Of a DNA stretch of 20,295 bases, positions 1-7,664 are shown piece by piece (the stretch's first letter is position 1; the number at the start of each line of letters is the position of its first letter). The stretch lies in assembly GCA_945903445.1 (NCBI GenBank), contig CAMDNZ010000053.1, positions 1 to 20,295 of the forward strand, given 5' to 3'. This DNA comes from Bordetella parapertussis (GTDB lineage: Bacteria > Pseudomonadota > Gammaproteobacteria > Burkholderiales > Burkholderiaceae_B). Under the pieces are notes generated by a model. It made no database searches, had not been told where the DNA came from, and worked only from the letters and a program-made list of their open reading frames with translations. The position numbers and the translations under genes were made by a program.

Positions 1-77
1 ACATTGTCCAGCTGCTCGGCTAGCTTCAGCAGCCCTATCTTGTTTCGGATTACCTTATGATTCTGGGCCATGTTCAT
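1..77 (-). CDS. IS481-family transposase, N-terminal fragment (continues beyond window)
   Basis: From the ATG at 77 the - strand translates to 25 complete codons starting MNMAQNHKVIRNKIG and continuing LLKLAEQLDNV before the window ends. I recognise this as the N-terminal helix-turn-helix segment of one group of IS481-like transposases, whose later DDE integrase domain would lie to the left of the window. A second in-frame ATG at 71 is an alternative start. The purine-rich stretch AAGGAAAAG just upstream on the - strand could serve as ribosome binding site. The family call rests on recall of a short N-terminal segment. Whether the rest of the gene is intact cannot be seen. Confidence 0.6.
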   Translation of the reverse strand, partial: MNMAQNHKVIRNKIGLLKLAEQLDN

Positions 78-149
78 CTCTGACTTTTCCTTTCAGGGCT
101 CTTGCCCTAGGTTAACGAAAATGTCAGATTAAGTTTTGACTAATACACA
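1..149 (-). mobile_element. End of an IS481-type insertion sequence, cut by the window edge
   Basis: The left edge holds the start of a transposase gene reading leftwards, followed outward by a terminal sequence. Read on the - strand, positions 149 down to 122 begin TGTGTATTAGTC and end AATCTGACA, so the element starts with the 5'-TGT usual for IS481/IS3-type ends. I place the outer boundary at 149 from this TGT. The opposite end and the target duplication lie outside the window, so the boundary is an inference. The element ends 23 bases before the fadD start codon. A TTGACT hexamer at 136-141 points outward toward fadD and could act as a -35 box, but no good -10 sequence follows at 17 bases. 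Confidence 0.65.
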
Positions 150-172
150 AACAACTAGATGGAGACAACCCC

Positions 173-1831
173 ATGCTGCGTCCTTGGATAGCGTCCTATT
201 CTCCTGGTACCCCGGCGGACATTTCGCCGGATCGCTACAGCTCGCTCGTGGACATGCTGGACCAAGCCTGCGCCAAACACGCGCGCTCGATTGCATGCAC
301 GGCAATGGGTGCCGACATCACGTATGAACAACTCAGTGCCTGGGGCGATGCGTTCGGTGCGTGGTTGCAGCAGCGTGGCGTGACGCAAGGCGATCGCGTG
401 GCACTCATGATGCCGAACGTGCCGGCTTATTTGGTCGGACTGCTGGGCACCTTGCGTGCCGGTTGCGTGGTGGTCAACGTGAACCCGCTATACACCAGCG
501 ACGAGTTGGCGCGCGTGCTCAAAGATAGCGAAGTGAGCACCATCGTCATTCTGGAGAACTTCGCGCACACCCTCGAGAGGGTCAAGGAGCGTGCCACGCT
601 CAAGCATATTGTGATCACCACACCAGGCGATCTGCTGGGCGGCCTCAAAAAATTCGTGGTCAACGCCGTGGTACGTCATGTGAAACGCCTGGTGCCGTCG
701 TGGTCCTTGCCCGGTCATCATGCCTTCTCGCAGGTGCTGTCCGAGGGTAAGACACTGTCCTTGCGCCGCCCCACCATCGCCGCCAACGATCTGGCGATTC
801 TGCAGTACACCGGCGGTACGACGGGCACGCCCAAGGGCGCGATGCTGTCGCATCGCAATATCGTCGCCAACGTATTGCAGCTCGAGGCTATGGCTCGACC
901 GGCGATGCAGGGCGCATCCAAACAATTGGTCGTGATCAGCGCGCTGCCGCTCTACCATATCTTCGCGCTGACCTTGTGCGGTTTCTATGGCATGTATGCA
1001 GGCATGCGCAACCTGCTGATCATCAATCCGCGCGATCTGCCAACGCTGATCAAGGCTTGGAAGCAATTGCCGGTCAGCGTGTTTCCCGCGGTCAATACCC
1101 TGTTCAATGCATTGGTGCATCACCCCGATTTCGCCAAACTGGATTTCAGCGACCTGCGCTTGAGTTTGGGCGGCGGCATGGCGGTGCAACGCACGGTGGC
1201 CGATCGTTGGAAGACGCTGACCGGGCGGCCATTGATCGAGGGCTACGGCTTATCCGAAACCTCGCCGCTGGCAACCGCCAATCCTACCGATGCCACCGAA
1301 TACTCCGGCGCTATCGGCCTGCCCGTACCCTCTACCGACATCGCCATTTTGGACGATGCCGGTCACGCTATGCCCATTGGCGAGCAAGGGGAAATCGGCA
1401 TCAAGGGGCCACAGGTGATGCAAGGCTATTGGCGCAACGAGGCCGAGACCCGTGCCGCCATGACGGCCGATGGGTTTTTCCGAACGGGCGATATCGGCGT
1501 CATGGACGAGCGTGGATACATACGCATTGTCGATCGCAAAAAAGACATGGTGCTGGTGTCGGGCTTCAATGTCTATCCGAACGAGGTCGAGGAGGCGATG
1601 GCGGCGCACCCTGGCATCATGGAGTGCGCGGCAGTGGGTGTGGCCGACGAACATTCGGGCGAGGTGGTGAAGCTGTTCGTGGTCAAAAAAGATTCTGCCC
1701 TGACCGAGCAAGAGGTGCTCGATTGGGGCAAGAGCAAATTGACGGGCTACAAACGCCCCCGCCAGGTCGAGTTCCGCACTGAACTGCCCAAGACTAACGT
1801 TGGCAAGATACTGCGCAGGCAGTTGCGCTAA
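173..1831 (+). CDS. fadD: Long-chain fatty acid--CoA ligase (acyl-CoA synthetase)
   Basis: Predicted 552-residue member of the adenylate-forming (ANL) superfamily. It activates a fatty acid with ATP to acyl-AMP and then to acyl-CoA, feeding beta-oxidation or lipid synthesis. Visible motifs are the P-loop YTGGTTGTPKG at about 212-222, GYGLSET at about 357-363, the hinge region beginning RTGD at about 437 and continuing IVDRKKDMV, and the C-terminal catalytic lysine in VGKILRR (K545). Length and motif order fit FadD. Start: ATG 173 with GGAG at 161-164 is the best choice. The gene lies directly beside an insertion-sequence end (boundary about 149), so its native promoter may have been separated from it. 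The neighbour on the right is convergent. Chain-length preference cannot be read from sequence; a medium-chain ligase is the alternative. Confidence 0.93.
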   Translation: MLRPWIASYSPGTPADISPDRYSSLVDMLDQACAKHARSIACTAMGADITYEQLSAWGDAFGAWLQQRGVTQGDRVALMMPNVPAYLVGLLGTLRAGCVVVNVNPLYTSDELARVLKDSEVSTIVILENFAHTLERVKERATLKHIVITTPGDLLGGLKKFVVNAVVRHVKRLVPSWSLPGHHAFSQVLSEGKTLSLRRPTIAANDLAILQYTGGTTGTPKGAMLSHRNIVANVLQLEAMARPAMQGASKQLVVISALPLYHIFALTLCGFYGMYAGMRNLLIINPRDLPTLIKAWKQLPVSVFPAVNTLFNALVHHPDFAKLDFSDLRLSLGGGMAVQRTVADRWKTLTGRPLIEGYGLSETSPLATANPTDATEYSGAIGLPVPSTDIAILDDAGHAMPIGEQGEIGIKGPQVMQGYWRNEAETRAAMTADGFFRTGDIGVMDERGYIRIVDRKKDMVLVSGFNVYPNEVEEAMAAHPGIMECAAVGVADEHSGEVVKLFVVKKDSALTEQEVLDWGKSKLTGYKRPRQVEFRTELPKTNVGKILRRQLR

Positions 1832-1848
1832 TTGGTTGGCACAAGCCG

Positions 1849-1965
1849 GGCGCCATGTGTTTCAGGCGCCATCGATATTTAGGCGCGTTGTTTAGGCGCG
1901 ATATGCAGGTGCGTCGCATAGGCACGTTCAGGTGCCTTGTTTAAGCGGGTTGCTCAGGTGCGGAT
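1849..1965. repeat. Degenerate 13-bp tandem repeat between convergent genes
   Basis: The spacer after fadD, running into the last codons of the - strand phosphatase gene, is built of related short units. Clear 13-base copies are TTTAGGCGCGTTG (1878-1890), TTTAGGCGCGATA (1891-1903), TGCAGGTGCGTCG (1904-1916), TTCAGGTGCCTTG (1927-1939), TTTAAGCGGGTTG (1940-1952) and CTCAGGTGCGGAT (1953-1965). A shortened copy lies at 1917-1926. GGCGCCAT also occurs twice, at 1849-1856 and 1865-1872. The TGA stop of the phosphatase (1928-1930 on +) lies inside the array, so the repeat forms the last residues of that protein. No intrinsic terminator with a T-run is visible here. Confidence 0.6.
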
Positions 1966-2815
1966 CGATCATCTCGGTCAGTGCTTGAGCGACATGCTTG
2001 TTGCCGCTGGTGACGTAACCGCCGATCGGCCAGCTGTCGGCACCGAACATGTCGTGCGCGACGCCACCCGCTTCGCGCACCAGCAGGGTGCCTGCGGCCA
2101 CGTCCCACGGCGCCAGCCCCATTTCCCAATAACCATCGAAGCGGCCGCATGCCGTCCATGCCAGATCGAGGGCGGCCGCGCCATTGCGTCGAACCCCCCG
2201 GGTATGGGCGATGGCGTGGTTCAGGGTGGGCATGTACTGATCGGCAAAGCTGAAATCGCGGAACGGGAAGCCGGTGGCCACCACGCTATCGGCCAGTTGG
2301 GTCGTTCGCGAACATTGAATGCGCTGCTGGTTCAGCCAGGCGCCCACGCCATGCACGGCGGTGAATAGCTCTTCGCGGCAGGGGTCGTACACCACCGCGA
2401 CGACTGGGGTGTCCACCGTCAAAGCGCCGGTGCCGGCCAGCACGGTGCCCGCATGGGCGATCAGCCCGATGGACACCGCATAGTGCGGGATGCCGTGCAA
2501 AAAGTTGGTCGTGCCATCGAGCGGATCGATATACCAAGTCGCTTCGCCTTGTGCCAAGCCGCCTGTTTCCTCGGCCACGATGCCCAGGGCCGGCGCGCCT
2601 TCGCGCAAAATCTGGACGATAATCTGCTCGGCTTCGCGATCCGCCTGCGAGACGAGATCGTTGCGGGCCTTGTGGTCGATGATCAGGTCGCTGCGATTAC
2701 TGGCGTAGGATTGCAAAATAGCGGCACCGTTGTGGGCGGCCTGCACGGCTATGCGCAGTAGGGCGCACAGGTCGAGACTGGAGGCTGGACGACGGCTGGA
2801 ATCGGATGCAGACAT
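1928..2815 (-). CDS. suhB: Inositol-1-monophosphatase family protein (SuhB-like)
   Basis: 295-residue Mg2+-dependent phosphatase of the IMPase/SuhB fold, expected in the cytoplasm. It carries all three family signatures: the metal-binding glutamates in AEETGG (E82/E83), DPLDGTTNF (D97, D100, T102), and WDVAAG (D238) followed by LLVREAGG. The surrounding sequence resembles E. coli SuhB more than CysQ-type phosphatases. In E. coli, SuhB also helps rRNA antitermination; whether this copy does so cannot be told. It is slightly longer than E. coli SuhB (267), with a polar Ser/Arg-rich N-terminus and a short insertion near 121-136. Start: ATG at 2815, with only a weak AAGG upstream. The C-terminus runs into a 13-bp tandem repeat. 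It is convergent with fadD and divergent from mnmC. Confidence 0.88.
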   Translation of the reverse strand: MSASDSSRRPASSLDLCALLRIAVQAAHNGAAILQSYASNRSDLIIDHKARNDLVSQADREAEQIIVQILREGAPALGIVAEETGGLAQGEATWYIDPLDGTTNFLHGIPHYAVSIGLIAHAGTVLAGTGALTVDTPVVAVVYDPCREELFTAVHGVGAWLNQQRIQCSRTTQLADSVVATGFPFRDFSFADQYMPTLNHAIAHTRGVRRNGAAALDLAWTACGRFDGYWEMGLAPWDVAAGTLLVREAGGVAHDMFGADSWPIGGYVTSGNKHVAQALTEMIDPHLSNPLKQGT

Positions 2816-2903
2816 GGGTTGTACCTTATCAAGAAGGCGGGTTGTACCTGGCCTCGCCCATTCTAGGGCCGCCGCATGAGCTTTGTATAACCGGAGTGTT
2901 GTT

Positions 2904-4913
2904 TTGAGCTCGTCCTATCGTCCGCTGGAGGCGGCTCCTCCTGCATCGCCAGCGTCCGATCGGGCGGCAAGCAGTCATGATGCGACCCTCGGCGGCGTGC
3001 TGGCTCGGGCCGTGGCTGCCGGGTGGGGCGAGACACAGCCGCAGACCTGGTGTGACACGGCTTTTGGCGCGGGCTGGACCTTCCTGGCGCTGTGGCGCGC
3101 GTGGCAGCAGGCCGACATTCGGCCGCGACGCTTACATGTGGTTGGCGTGGTGGATCGGCCCTACACCCGGGCGGCCCTGGCCGAGGTCTGGTCGATCAAC
3201 AGGAAGAAAAAAGACATAGGATGGACCGGGTGTGCACATGCACTGCTCGCGCAATGGCCCGACGTATTGCCCGGGCAGCACCGGCTGACATTCGACCAGG
3301 GCAGGGTGAGCTTGACGCTGTTGTTTGGCGATCCGACGCAAACCCTGCCGCGTGCCGGGTTTCTTGCCGATGGTTTCCTTAGTGTGAACGCGGGCGGTGG
3401 CCATGAGTCGTTCGATGGCGTCGTTGCCTTACTGGCACGCCATGCGGCACCGAACGCCCGCTGGTGGGCAGCGCCCGATCCGGCGCTGCATGCGGCATGG
3501 CGGCAGGTGGCATTCGTTCCTAAGCGGCTCGCAGACGATGGCGATGGCGAGGTCGGCAAACTGATGTTGGCGCAGCGGCGAGCCGAGGTGCCTTTGCGCG
3601 GTCAGGCCGCGCTGCGCCCCCGTGCCTGGGATGGCGAGCGTAGCGCCGTGGTCGTGGGCGCCGGGGTGGCAGGTGCTCATGTTGCCCATGCGCTGGCTCG
3701 ACGAGGCTGGCGTGTCGCGGTGCTGTCCTGCGATCGTCCGCATGACGGCCACACCTGTGCCGCCGTCACCCCGGTTGTCGCCCGCGATGACGATGCGCGA
3801 GCACGTCTGACCCGCGCAGGCGCGGAATGTGCTGCCAGCGTTTGGCGACAATTGGCTATTCTTCGGGATAAACGCGGCAAGTCAGGGGCCGCGAGTAGGA
3901 CTGAGATTGGCGCTGGCGCGTTTGAATTCGGCTTGACGCCGCAAGTACGGTGGAAGGTCGATGCGCCGTTACAGTCGAAGTTGGAGGTGCCGCCGCCGGA
4001 TTCGCCCTCTGCCGACGACCTCTCGCCATTCTGGGTCTGCGGTACCGTCCAGGTAGATAAACCCACCGGACGAGCAGGCGATTTAGCCGACACCTTGACT
4101 CATCTTAATTTCCCATCGGAATGGGTGCGTGCAGTAGACCGCGACACCGCATCGCAACTGGCCCGGATGCCGCTCTCTCGGGGCGGGCTTTATTTTTCCA
4201 GTGGTATGCGCGTGCAGCCCGCGCTGCTTCTCGAACAACTGCTGGACCATCCGAACATCACCCTGATCACTGGGCAGGCCAACGCGCTGAAACGCGTCAA
4301 TGGACACTGGCAGGTGCTGGACGCCGTCGGCAGCGCCTTGGCGCATGGCACGCAGTGCGTCTTGGCTGCTGCTGCCCACACCCCCGATCTGTTGGCGACC
4401 AGTGGTTTGCTCGACCCGCTGCCGGTGCTGGCGGCCATGCACCGGTTGGCCGGTGAGGTGACTGCCGTGCCTGCCATTGCACTCGATGGCGGGCCTGCCT
4501 GCGTGGTGGCCGGCGAGGGTTATGTTTTACCCGCGCTGGACGGTGAGGTGCTTATCGGCAGCACCTACGTGCGCAGCGCAAAAGCAACCCAGGTCAGTGC
4601 GGTAGGCCAGCGTGTGACCTTGGACAAATTGCAGGCTTTGGTGGCGCACCCGGCTGTCGATGCACTCGTCCAGCAGGGCGCAGGGCAAGCATCGCCACAG
4701 TGGCCTGGCTGGGCGGGTTGGCGGGCCGTGGTTGCAGGGCGTCTGCCGCAGGTGGGCCCGGTTTCGCACGCACCCGGCTTATGGCTGGCGACCGCGTACG
4801 GGTCGCGCGGGTTGACTTGGGCGGCATTGGCCGGGGAAATGATCGCGGGATCACTCGACGGGGAGCCCGATATCCTCGATACGGATCTGGCGCGTCAGAT
4901 CGCACCGCGTTAA
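2904..4913 (+). CDS. mnmC: MnmC-like tRNA 5-(methylaminomethyl)-2-thiouridine biosynthesis protein with eroded methyltransferase domain
   Basis: About 669 residues, matching bifunctional MnmC (E. coli 668). MnmC finishes the mnm5s2U34 wobble modification: an FAD domain removes the carboxymethyl group of cmnm5U and an SAM-dependent domain methylates the product. The C-terminal FAD oxidoreductase half is clear: dinucleotide-binding GAGVAGAHVAHALARRGW near 252 and the closing LATAYGSRGLTWAALAGE. The N-terminal half is aligned by HRLTFDQGRVSLTLLFGD but its active-site motifs are altered: GFGTGLNFL of E. coli reads AFGAGWTFL (53-61), and the loop LDGFAPAKNPDMW reads ADGFLSVNAGGGHESF (155-170). The N-terminal segment containing the usual DVYFS...GLEETRYVFL is absent. 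Start: TTG at 2904 is preferred, with GGAG at 2893-2896 seven bases upstream; a TTG at 2883 lacks such a site. FAD-domain function is likely, methyltransferase activity doubtful. Confidence 0.82.
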   Translation: MSSSYRPLEAAPPASPASDRAASSHDATLGGVLARAVAAGWGETQPQTWCDTAFGAGWTFLALWRAWQQADIRPRRLHVVGVVDRPYTRAALAEVWSINRKKKDIGWTGCAHALLAQWPDVLPGQHRLTFDQGRVSLTLLFGDPTQTLPRAGFLADGFLSVNAGGGHESFDGVVALLARHAAPNARWWAAPDPALHAAWRQVAFVPKRLADDGDGEVGKLMLAQRRAEVPLRGQAALRPRAWDGERSAVVVGAGVAGAHVAHALARRGWRVAVLSCDRPHDGHTCAAVTPVVARDDDARARLTRAGAECAASVWRQLAILRDKRGKSGAASRTEIGAGAFEFGLTPQVRWKVDAPLQSKLEVPPPDSPSADDLSPFWVCGTVQVDKPTGRAGDLADTLTHLNFPSEWVRAVDRDTASQLARMPLSRGGLYFSSGMRVQPALLLEQLLDHPNITLITGQANALKRVNGHWQVLDAVGSALAHGTQCVLAAAAHTPDLLATSGLLDPLPVLAAMHRLAGEVTAVPAIALDGGPACVVAGEGYVLPALDGEVLIGSTYVRSAKATQVSAVGQRVTLDKLQALVAHPAVDALVQQGAGQASPQWPGWAGWRAVVAGRLPQVGPVSHAPGLWLATAYGSRGLTWAALAGEMIAGSLDGEPDILDTDLARQIAPR

Positions 4914-5007
4914 AAGTCTTCGATGCCCGACGCGATGACGTTCGATGCGGATCCGATTAGGGTCCACGCCGACACGATAAAATCCGGCATTGGCGCAACC
5001 CTTATCC

Positions 5008-5091
5008 TCGCCCAAACGATGGAATTTCGGCTCCGAAGCGATGAACTTCGGCCCTGAAACGAGCCATATCGCCCCCGAAATGACCAATATG
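5008..5091. repeat. Four degenerate 21-bp tandem repeats
   Basis: Units lie at 5008-5028, 5029-5049, 5050-5070 and 5071-5091. Read on the - strand, each begins GAAATTC, GAAGTTC, GATATGG or CATATTG, then carries a TCGTTT/TCGCTT-like core, and ends near GGGCC, GAGCC or GGGGGC. The copies are diverged, but the 21-base period holds across all four. In one - strand frame the period gives a heptad-like peptide with a repeated Phe (HFG, RFR, RFG, SFG), yet that frame has only a TTG start and no ribosome site, so I treat this as non-coding. Confidence 0.5.
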
Positions 5092-5302
5092 CTCAGGGCG
5101 TGAAAAAATAATCCACGTGCGGCAATATACCGGCAATTTACCCACCAGCGATCTAGTTGGCACCCCGGCGAGCCTTAATTGGCGCGGGTCTGAGGGCTCC
5201 GGGCTGTCAGCGGGCAGCCTGCGTAAACGACGCAATGACCCGCCTTATAGCGCGATTCCCGGGCCCACAAACGCTTTGCGAGTTTATTTCACCGGCCAAA
5301 TC

Positions 5303-5331
5303 CGTCAAAATAGCGTCTTTTGACGTTTTTT
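5303..5331 (+). promoter_or_regulatory. Inverted repeat plus T-run in the leader of the GH31-like gene
   Basis: CGTCAAAA (5303-5310) and TTTTGACG (5318-5325) form a perfect 8-bp inverted repeat around a 7-base loop, followed directly by five more T residues or so. It sits 11 bases before the AGGGGA ribosome site of the next gene. The arrangement could be an attenuator-like terminator or a repressor operator. The stem is AT-rich and weak for a terminator, so an operator is equally possible. Confidence 0.4.
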
Positions 5332-5353
5332 GGCTATAGCCAGGGGACCCTCT

Positions 5354-7582
5354 GTGCCGCCCGAGTACGACTATGACCACACGAACCAACTCGACGCCGT
5401 CGAGTTGTTGACCACTCGCCCCGCGCGCGTCGATTTCGATGCGGGTGAAGGCATGCGCCTGATAGTCGAAGCCCATGCCCCTGGTGTATTCCGATTGCGT
5501 TGCGGCCAGACCGCCCGCTTGGAAGACGACAAACCCAGTGCCCGCCAACGGGCGCTGATCGACATGCTGCTGGCCCGCGAAGAAGCTGTGGGCGAGGCTG
5601 CCGTCACGCCCACCGATTCGAGCGAAGGCTGGCGCATCACGCATGGCGACTGGACGTTGCAGATCGACAATTATCCGCTGCGGCTGACCTTGTTGCGTGG
5701 CGATCAGCCGGTGCTGTCTTCGACGGCTTCCGAGCATTCGCCGCCGTTCGGCCACTTCGCGCTGGACGAGACCGACGACGCCACCTGGCGCTTCAATCTG
5801 GCCCTGGCCGAGGGCGAGCCGGTGTACGGCCTGGGCGAGACGCCGGGCGACATCAATCGCCGCGACGAAGCCGTGGTGTCCGACGACCCGCTGCACAGGG
5901 CGCTGCCGCTGGCCTGGAGTCCGCGCGGTTGGGGTATTTACGTCAATACGGTTCGCCGTGTGCACCACGATGTCGGTACCGAAGATCATCCCGACGCCTA
6001 TTTGATTACCGTGGACGACAGCATCCTGGATGTGTTCGTGTTCGGTGGCGATCCGTCCGAGATTTTGAATCAGTACTCGGCCTTGACGGGCCGCGCCGGT
6101 CAGCCGACGCTCTGGGCCATGGGTGCGTGGCTCGCGCAGGCGCGTGGCGAACCGGTCGCGCAGACGTTGAAAATCGTCGAGCGTATGCGCGCCGAAGGCA
6201 TTGGCTTGGATGTGGTGACCTTGGCTGCGCCTGCCGCCTGGGGGTTTCAGGCCGACAAGTCGGTATTCGATTGGGACGCCACGCGTTTCGACGATTCCCG
6301 CTCGATGTTGGCCCGATTCCGCGAGGCGCACGTACATATCGTCGCACAGACCTTCCCGGGCGTGCTGACAGGCACCGCGCTGTTCGAAGAGCTGGAAGAC
6401 CGCGGCTGGTTGCTGACGCGCGACGAAGATAGCAGTGCCCAGGTGTTCGAGGGTCTGGACGTGACCAGTGGCCGTCCTTACGGCCTGCTCGATCTGACTT
6501 ATCGCGACGCCTACAACCTGTGGGTCGATCGTCACCGCCAACTGATCGACGAAGGCTTGGGTGCCCCCGCCAGCGATTCGCAGATGGCCATTCCCGATGG
6601 CGTGTCGGCGCGTAATGGCGAGACCGGTGCAGCCTTGCGCACGCTTTACCCCTTGCTGGCCAGACGTGCCTTGTTCGACGCGGTGGCCGGTCACAAGGTA
6701 CCGCCAGAGGGCGTGGTGCCCAGTACCGATCTGTTTCCGGCAGCCCAACGCCTGCCTTGGCAGGTCGGACCGGCCGTCACCAATGACTGGGCAGGCTTGC
6801 AGCATTCGCTGCGCACCGCCTTGTCCATCGGTGCCAGCGGCTTGCCGGTGCAGACCCATGTGGTGGGCAACCCGGACGCGCCCGTCGATGGGGTGACCGC
6901 CGAATTGTGGTTGCGTTGGCTGACGATGGGCGTGTTTTCGGCGAACTTGAGCTTTGCGGGGCGTGAAGGCTTGCTGCCTTGGTCGTTCGACGAAGCAACG
7001 CTGAACTCGGCTCGAATCTGGATGCAGTGGCGTTATCGTCTGGTGCCCTATGTGCTGGGCGCCATCGAAGACGCCGTGCGTACCGGCCTGCCGGTCCAGC
7101 GCTCGATGGCCATGGCGTTTCCGGCGGATGCGCAGGCTCGCGCCTGGGACGCGCAATATCTGCTCGGTCCGGCGCTGTTGGTGGCACCCGTGCTCAAGCC
7201 CGGCAAGGTCGTCGAGGTTTATCTGCCCGAAGGCGAAGCCTGGTGGGATTTGAACACTGGCCATCGCTACGAAGGCGGTGCCATTTGGGCGGTCGAGTGC
7301 GGACCCGATCAGTTCCCGGTGTTCGGGCGCGAAGGTCACATGCTGTGTCTGGGGCCTGCTGCCCAGCACACCGGCGAGTTCAACTCCGCCCGCATCCTGG
7401 ACGAGGTCTGGATGTTCGGCATGCCCGTTCATAACCCCGTGGGGATGCGCAACAAGATCCGTGTCATGCAGATGCAAGGCTCCAGCTACATCAAGGGTCT
7501 GGAAGGCTTGCGTATCCTGCCGTCGGAGGGCCTCGAGGTCAAACGGCGCGGCGCAGAAGTTCGTATTTCCCGCGCACGGTAA
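5354..7582 (+). CDS. Glycoside hydrolase family 31-like protein (putative alpha-glucosidase, active site substituted)
   Basis: 742-residue protein with the GH31 domain order: N-terminal beta-sandwich containing VYGLGE (about 157-162), a (beta/alpha)8 barrel starting near PTLWAMGAWLAQ, and a C-terminal sandwich (LLGPALLVAPVLKPG, VYLPEG, WWDLNTG). No signal peptide, so probably cytoplasmic. Active GH31 enzymes use an Asp nucleophile and an Asp acid/base. By eye the nucleophile Asp may be kept in SDSQMAIP (D408, against TDFGERIP in YicI-type enzymes). The acid/base Asp of WSGD is replaced (VGPA, A474), the barrel-strand Asp of LDxxW is Ala (A291), and WSHDIGG reads QTHVVG (500-505). The last 65 or so residues, rich in Met and charged residues, are not recognised. 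Start: GTG 5354 after AGGGGA (5342-5347) is better than an upstream TTG at 5330. The fold call is firm; hydrolase activity is not. Confidence 0.8.
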   Translation: MPPEYDYDHTNQLDAVELLTTRPARVDFDAGEGMRLIVEAHAPGVFRLRCGQTARLEDDKPSARQRALIDMLLAREEAVGEAAVTPTDSSEGWRITHGDWTLQIDNYPLRLTLLRGDQPVLSSTASEHSPPFGHFALDETDDATWRFNLALAEGEPVYGLGETPGDINRRDEAVVSDDPLHRALPLAWSPRGWGIYVNTVRRVHHDVGTEDHPDAYLITVDDSILDVFVFGGDPSEILNQYSALTGRAGQPTLWAMGAWLAQARGEPVAQTLKIVERMRAEGIGLDVVTLAAPAAWGFQADKSVFDWDATRFDDSRSMLARFREAHVHIVAQTFPGVLTGTALFEELEDRGWLLTRDEDSSAQVFEGLDVTSGRPYGLLDLTYRDAYNLWVDRHRQLIDEGLGAPASDSQMAIPDGVSARNGETGAALRTLYPLLARRALFDAVAGHKVPPEGVVPSTDLFPAAQRLPWQVGPAVTNDWAGLQHSLRTALSIGASGLPVQTHVVGNPDAPVDGVTAELWLRWLTMGVFSANLSFAGREGLLPWSFDEATLNSARIWMQWRYRLVPYVLGAIEDAVRTGLPVQRSMAMAFPADAQARAWDAQYLLGPALLVAPVLKPGKVVEVYLPEGEAWWDLNTGHRYEGGAIWAVECGPDQFPVFGREGHMLCLGPAAQHTGEFNSARILDEVWMFGMPVHNPVGMRNKIRVMQMQGSSYIKGLEGLRILPSEGLEVKRRGAEVRISRAR

Positions 7583-7614
7583 GCTGGATCGAGCCCAGTC
7601 CATCCACGCGGTCG

Positions 7615-7664
7615 AGGCGGTAAGCAGGTCGCATTGTCGACGACAGGCTTACCGCCTTTCTTTA
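7615..7664 (+). terminator. Intrinsic terminator after the GH31-like gene
   Basis: AGGCGGTAAGC (7615-7625) and GCTTACCGCCT (7647-7657) form a perfect 11-bp stem around a 21-base loop, followed by the T-rich TTCTTTATT. It separates the GH31-like gene from metN. The loop contains its own GTCGAC palindrome. The 5' arm CGGTAAGC is also present at 7578-7585 across the GH31 stop codon, so an alternative pairing with the same 3' arm is possible. Confidence 0.75.

Larger units (their letters stand above)
4914..5353. other. 440-base intergenic region without a convincing gene
   Basis: Between mnmC and the GH31-like gene I see no reading frame with a credible start, ribosome site and codon pattern. 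The short frames here begin with rare starts and look accidental. The stretch holds two structured elements described separately: four 21-base degenerate repeats (5008-5091) and an 8-bp inverted repeat followed by a T-run (5303-5331). No clear intrinsic terminator for mnmC is visible. Confidence 0.6.

Noticed and set aside
1849..1965. CRISPR array
   Set aside because: The units are 13 bases, adjacent without spacers, and diverged, which fits a minisatellite and not a CRISPR array.
5002..5235. Small minus-strand gene encoding the 21-bp repeat as a heptapeptide repeat
   Set aside because: It has a TTG start, no ribosome site and Arg/Pro-rich composition; the coding reading is possible but unsupported.
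5207..7603. 798-codon open frame on the minus strand opposite the GH31-like gene
   Set aside because: It mirrors the codon phase of the + strand gene, has His/Arg/Gln-rich composition without any recognisable domain, and the + strand product is clearly a GH31 protein.
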